DNA of 6,208 nucleotides from an uncultured bacterium (GTDB taxonomy: Bacteria; Patescibacteriota; Minisyncoccia; Phycocordibacterales; CAIJYI01). The stretch is from positions 1 to 6,208 of the forward strand of contig CALMXW010000094.1 of the NCBI GenBank assembly GCA_937871115.1, written 5' to 3'. Both the position numbers and the translations under genes were made by a program. Under the pieces are notes generated by a model. That model saw only the letters and a list, made by a program, of their open reading frames with translations. It had not been told where the DNA came from and did not search any database. This document shows positions 5,487-6,208 of this stretch, piece after piece; position 1 is the stretch's first letter, and every line of letters begins with the position of its first letter.

Positions 5487-6140
5487 CTACGCCCAGTCAA
5501 TAGGCTCTTTTTTGTGCGCAGAAAGGTACTCATTTGCCTTGCTAAAATGCCGGCAAGCGAAAAATCCTGAGTGGGCGGAGAATGGTGAGGGGTGCGCCGC
5601 GGTGAGGACGAGGTGTTTTGTGCGATCAATTACTGCGCCCTTTTCTTGCGCATACTTTCCCCAGAGGAGGAAGACGAGATGCTCTTTTTTATCCGAAAGC
5701 GCTTTGATGGCGGCATCGGTAAATTCTTCCCAACCCTGGTGTTGGTGCGAGCCGGGGCTTTTGGCGCGCACCGTGAGAGTGGCGTTGAGGAGAAGTACAC
5801 CTTGCTTCGCCCACCGGTCGAGATTTGGATTTTGTGGTATTGGGAGGCCGAGGTCAGCCTGGATTTCTTTATAAATGTTTTGAAGCGACGGGGGAGTGGA
5901 AATGTTTTCGGGCACAGAAAAACAGAGCCCGTGCGCCTGCCCGGCACCGTGGTAGGGGTCTTGGCCGAGTATCACCACGCGAGTTTTGTCGAAAGGACAG
6001 AGCTCGAAGGCATGAAAAAGAAACTTTGGCGGCGGATACACTTTTGCGCTCAAGTACTCGCTCCGCACAAATTCGGTAAGCTTTTCGAAATAGGGTTTCG
6101 AAAATTCATCTCGGAGTGCATCTTTCCACGATTTTTCCAT
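5487..6140 (-). CDS. ung: Uracil-DNA glycosylase, family 1
   Basis: Removes uracil from DNA after cytosine deamination or dUTP misincorporation, the first step of base excision repair. Numbered from the ATG at 6140 (217 residues; E. coli Ung is 229), the motifs in order are: GQDPYHG (59-65) with the water-activating Asp61; HGLCFS with the uracil-stacking Phe74; LLLNATLTV with the base-recognising Asn119; FLLWGKYAQEKG (157-168); and HPSPFSAHSGFF (183-194) with the catalytic His183. It ends in PIDWA just where longer Ungs continue a few residues. Phe187 stands where E. coli has the minor-groove intercalating Leu (HPSPL), and Ser replaces the usual Arg in SAHRGF. The ATG at 6140 aligns best with E. 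coli (a Trp soon after Met, then PYF) and has GGAAA nearby; the in-frame ATG at 6152 (221 residues) is a real alternative. First gene of a three-gene minus-strand unit. Confidence 0.95.
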   Translation of the reverse strand: MEKSWKDALRDEFSKPYFEKLTEFVRSEYLSAKVYPPPKFLFHAFELCPFDKTRVVILGQDPYHGAGQAHGLCFSVPENISTPPSLQNIYKEIQADLGLPIPQNPNLDRWAKQGVLLLNATLTVRAKSPGSHQHQGWEEFTDAAIKALSDKKEHLVFLLWGKYAQEKGAVIDRTKHLVLTAAHPSPFSAHSGFFACRHFSKANEYLSAHKKEPIDWA

Positions 6141-6179
6141 TTTTATTTCCATATTGGTGTTATTCGTGAACAGTGAAAT

Positions 6180-6185
6180 ATTATA
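6180..6185 (-). promoter_or_regulatory. Candidate -10 element for the ung unit
   Basis: TATAAT on the minus strand, which would start a message near 6172, about 20 to 32 bases before the two possible ung starts. No -35 is recognisable within the window; a 17-base spacer would place it at the very edge (6203-6208), where TGCTCA is a poor match. The element lies downstream of the in-frame TTG at 6194, which argues against that codon being the start. Confidence 0.4.
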
Positions 6186-6208
6186 AATTTTCAATGTCTG
6201 GTTGAGCA

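Noticed and set aside
6141..6194. An N-terminal extension of Ung to a TTG at 6194.
   Set aside because: The added residues are low-complexity and have no counterpart in Ung, there is no ribosome binding site, and the TATAAT at 6180-6185 lies downstream of that codon.

Overview
This window looks like a piece of a bacterial chromosome with compact genes, short intergenic gaps and standard stop codons (TAA, TAG and TGA are all used as stops). The content would fit a small-genome lineage such as Patescibacteria/CPR: a MOFRL-type glycerate kinase next to PEP synthase, genes with weak or no Shine-Dalgarno sequence, and a tiny HicBA pair. That placement is inference, because no marker gene is present.

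Layout. (1) 9-1319 (+) encodes a glycerate 2-kinase of the MOFRL family; the window may cut its 5' end. (2) 1411-3828 (+) encodes a full-length phosphoenolpyruvate synthase (ppsA), preceded by a strong extended -10 promoter and a pyrimidine-rich leader. The first enzyme makes 2-phosphoglycerate, one enolase step from PEP; the second interconverts pyruvate and PEP, so both act at the lower-glycolysis/gluconeogenesis node. (3) 3829-4801 is an AT-richer island. It holds an unrecognised gene on the minus strand (3872-4258) and, divergent from it, a HicB-like antitoxin (4326-4580) and a HicA-like toxin (4586-4798). (4) 4802-6208 carries a minus-strand unit read from the right: ung (uracil-DNA glycosylase), then two small unrecognised genes whose reading frames overlap by ATGA.

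The most notable point is structural. The last 56 bases of ppsA (3772-3827, 18 codons plus the first two bases of the stop) are repeated exactly at 4802-4857, 1030 bases downstream. The two copies bracket the HicBA island. hicA ends three bases before the second copy, and ppsA stays intact through the first. This is the arrangement expected when a DNA circle carrying a gene's 3' end integrates at that end, yet no integrase or transposase lies between the copies. Each copy is followed by its own hairpin of different sequence. Read on the minus strand, each hairpin is followed by a T-rich run supplied by the A-rich last codons of ppsA. The repeat therefore doubles as the tail of two Rho-independent terminators, one for the minus-strand island gene and one for the ung unit. 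Both terminators start exactly 22 bases after the stop codon of the gene they would end.

The two small genes downstream of ung share spaced motifs near both ends and may be diverged tandem paralogues. No RNA genes, CRISPR arrays, insertion sequences or gene-free stretches over 300 bases were seen.
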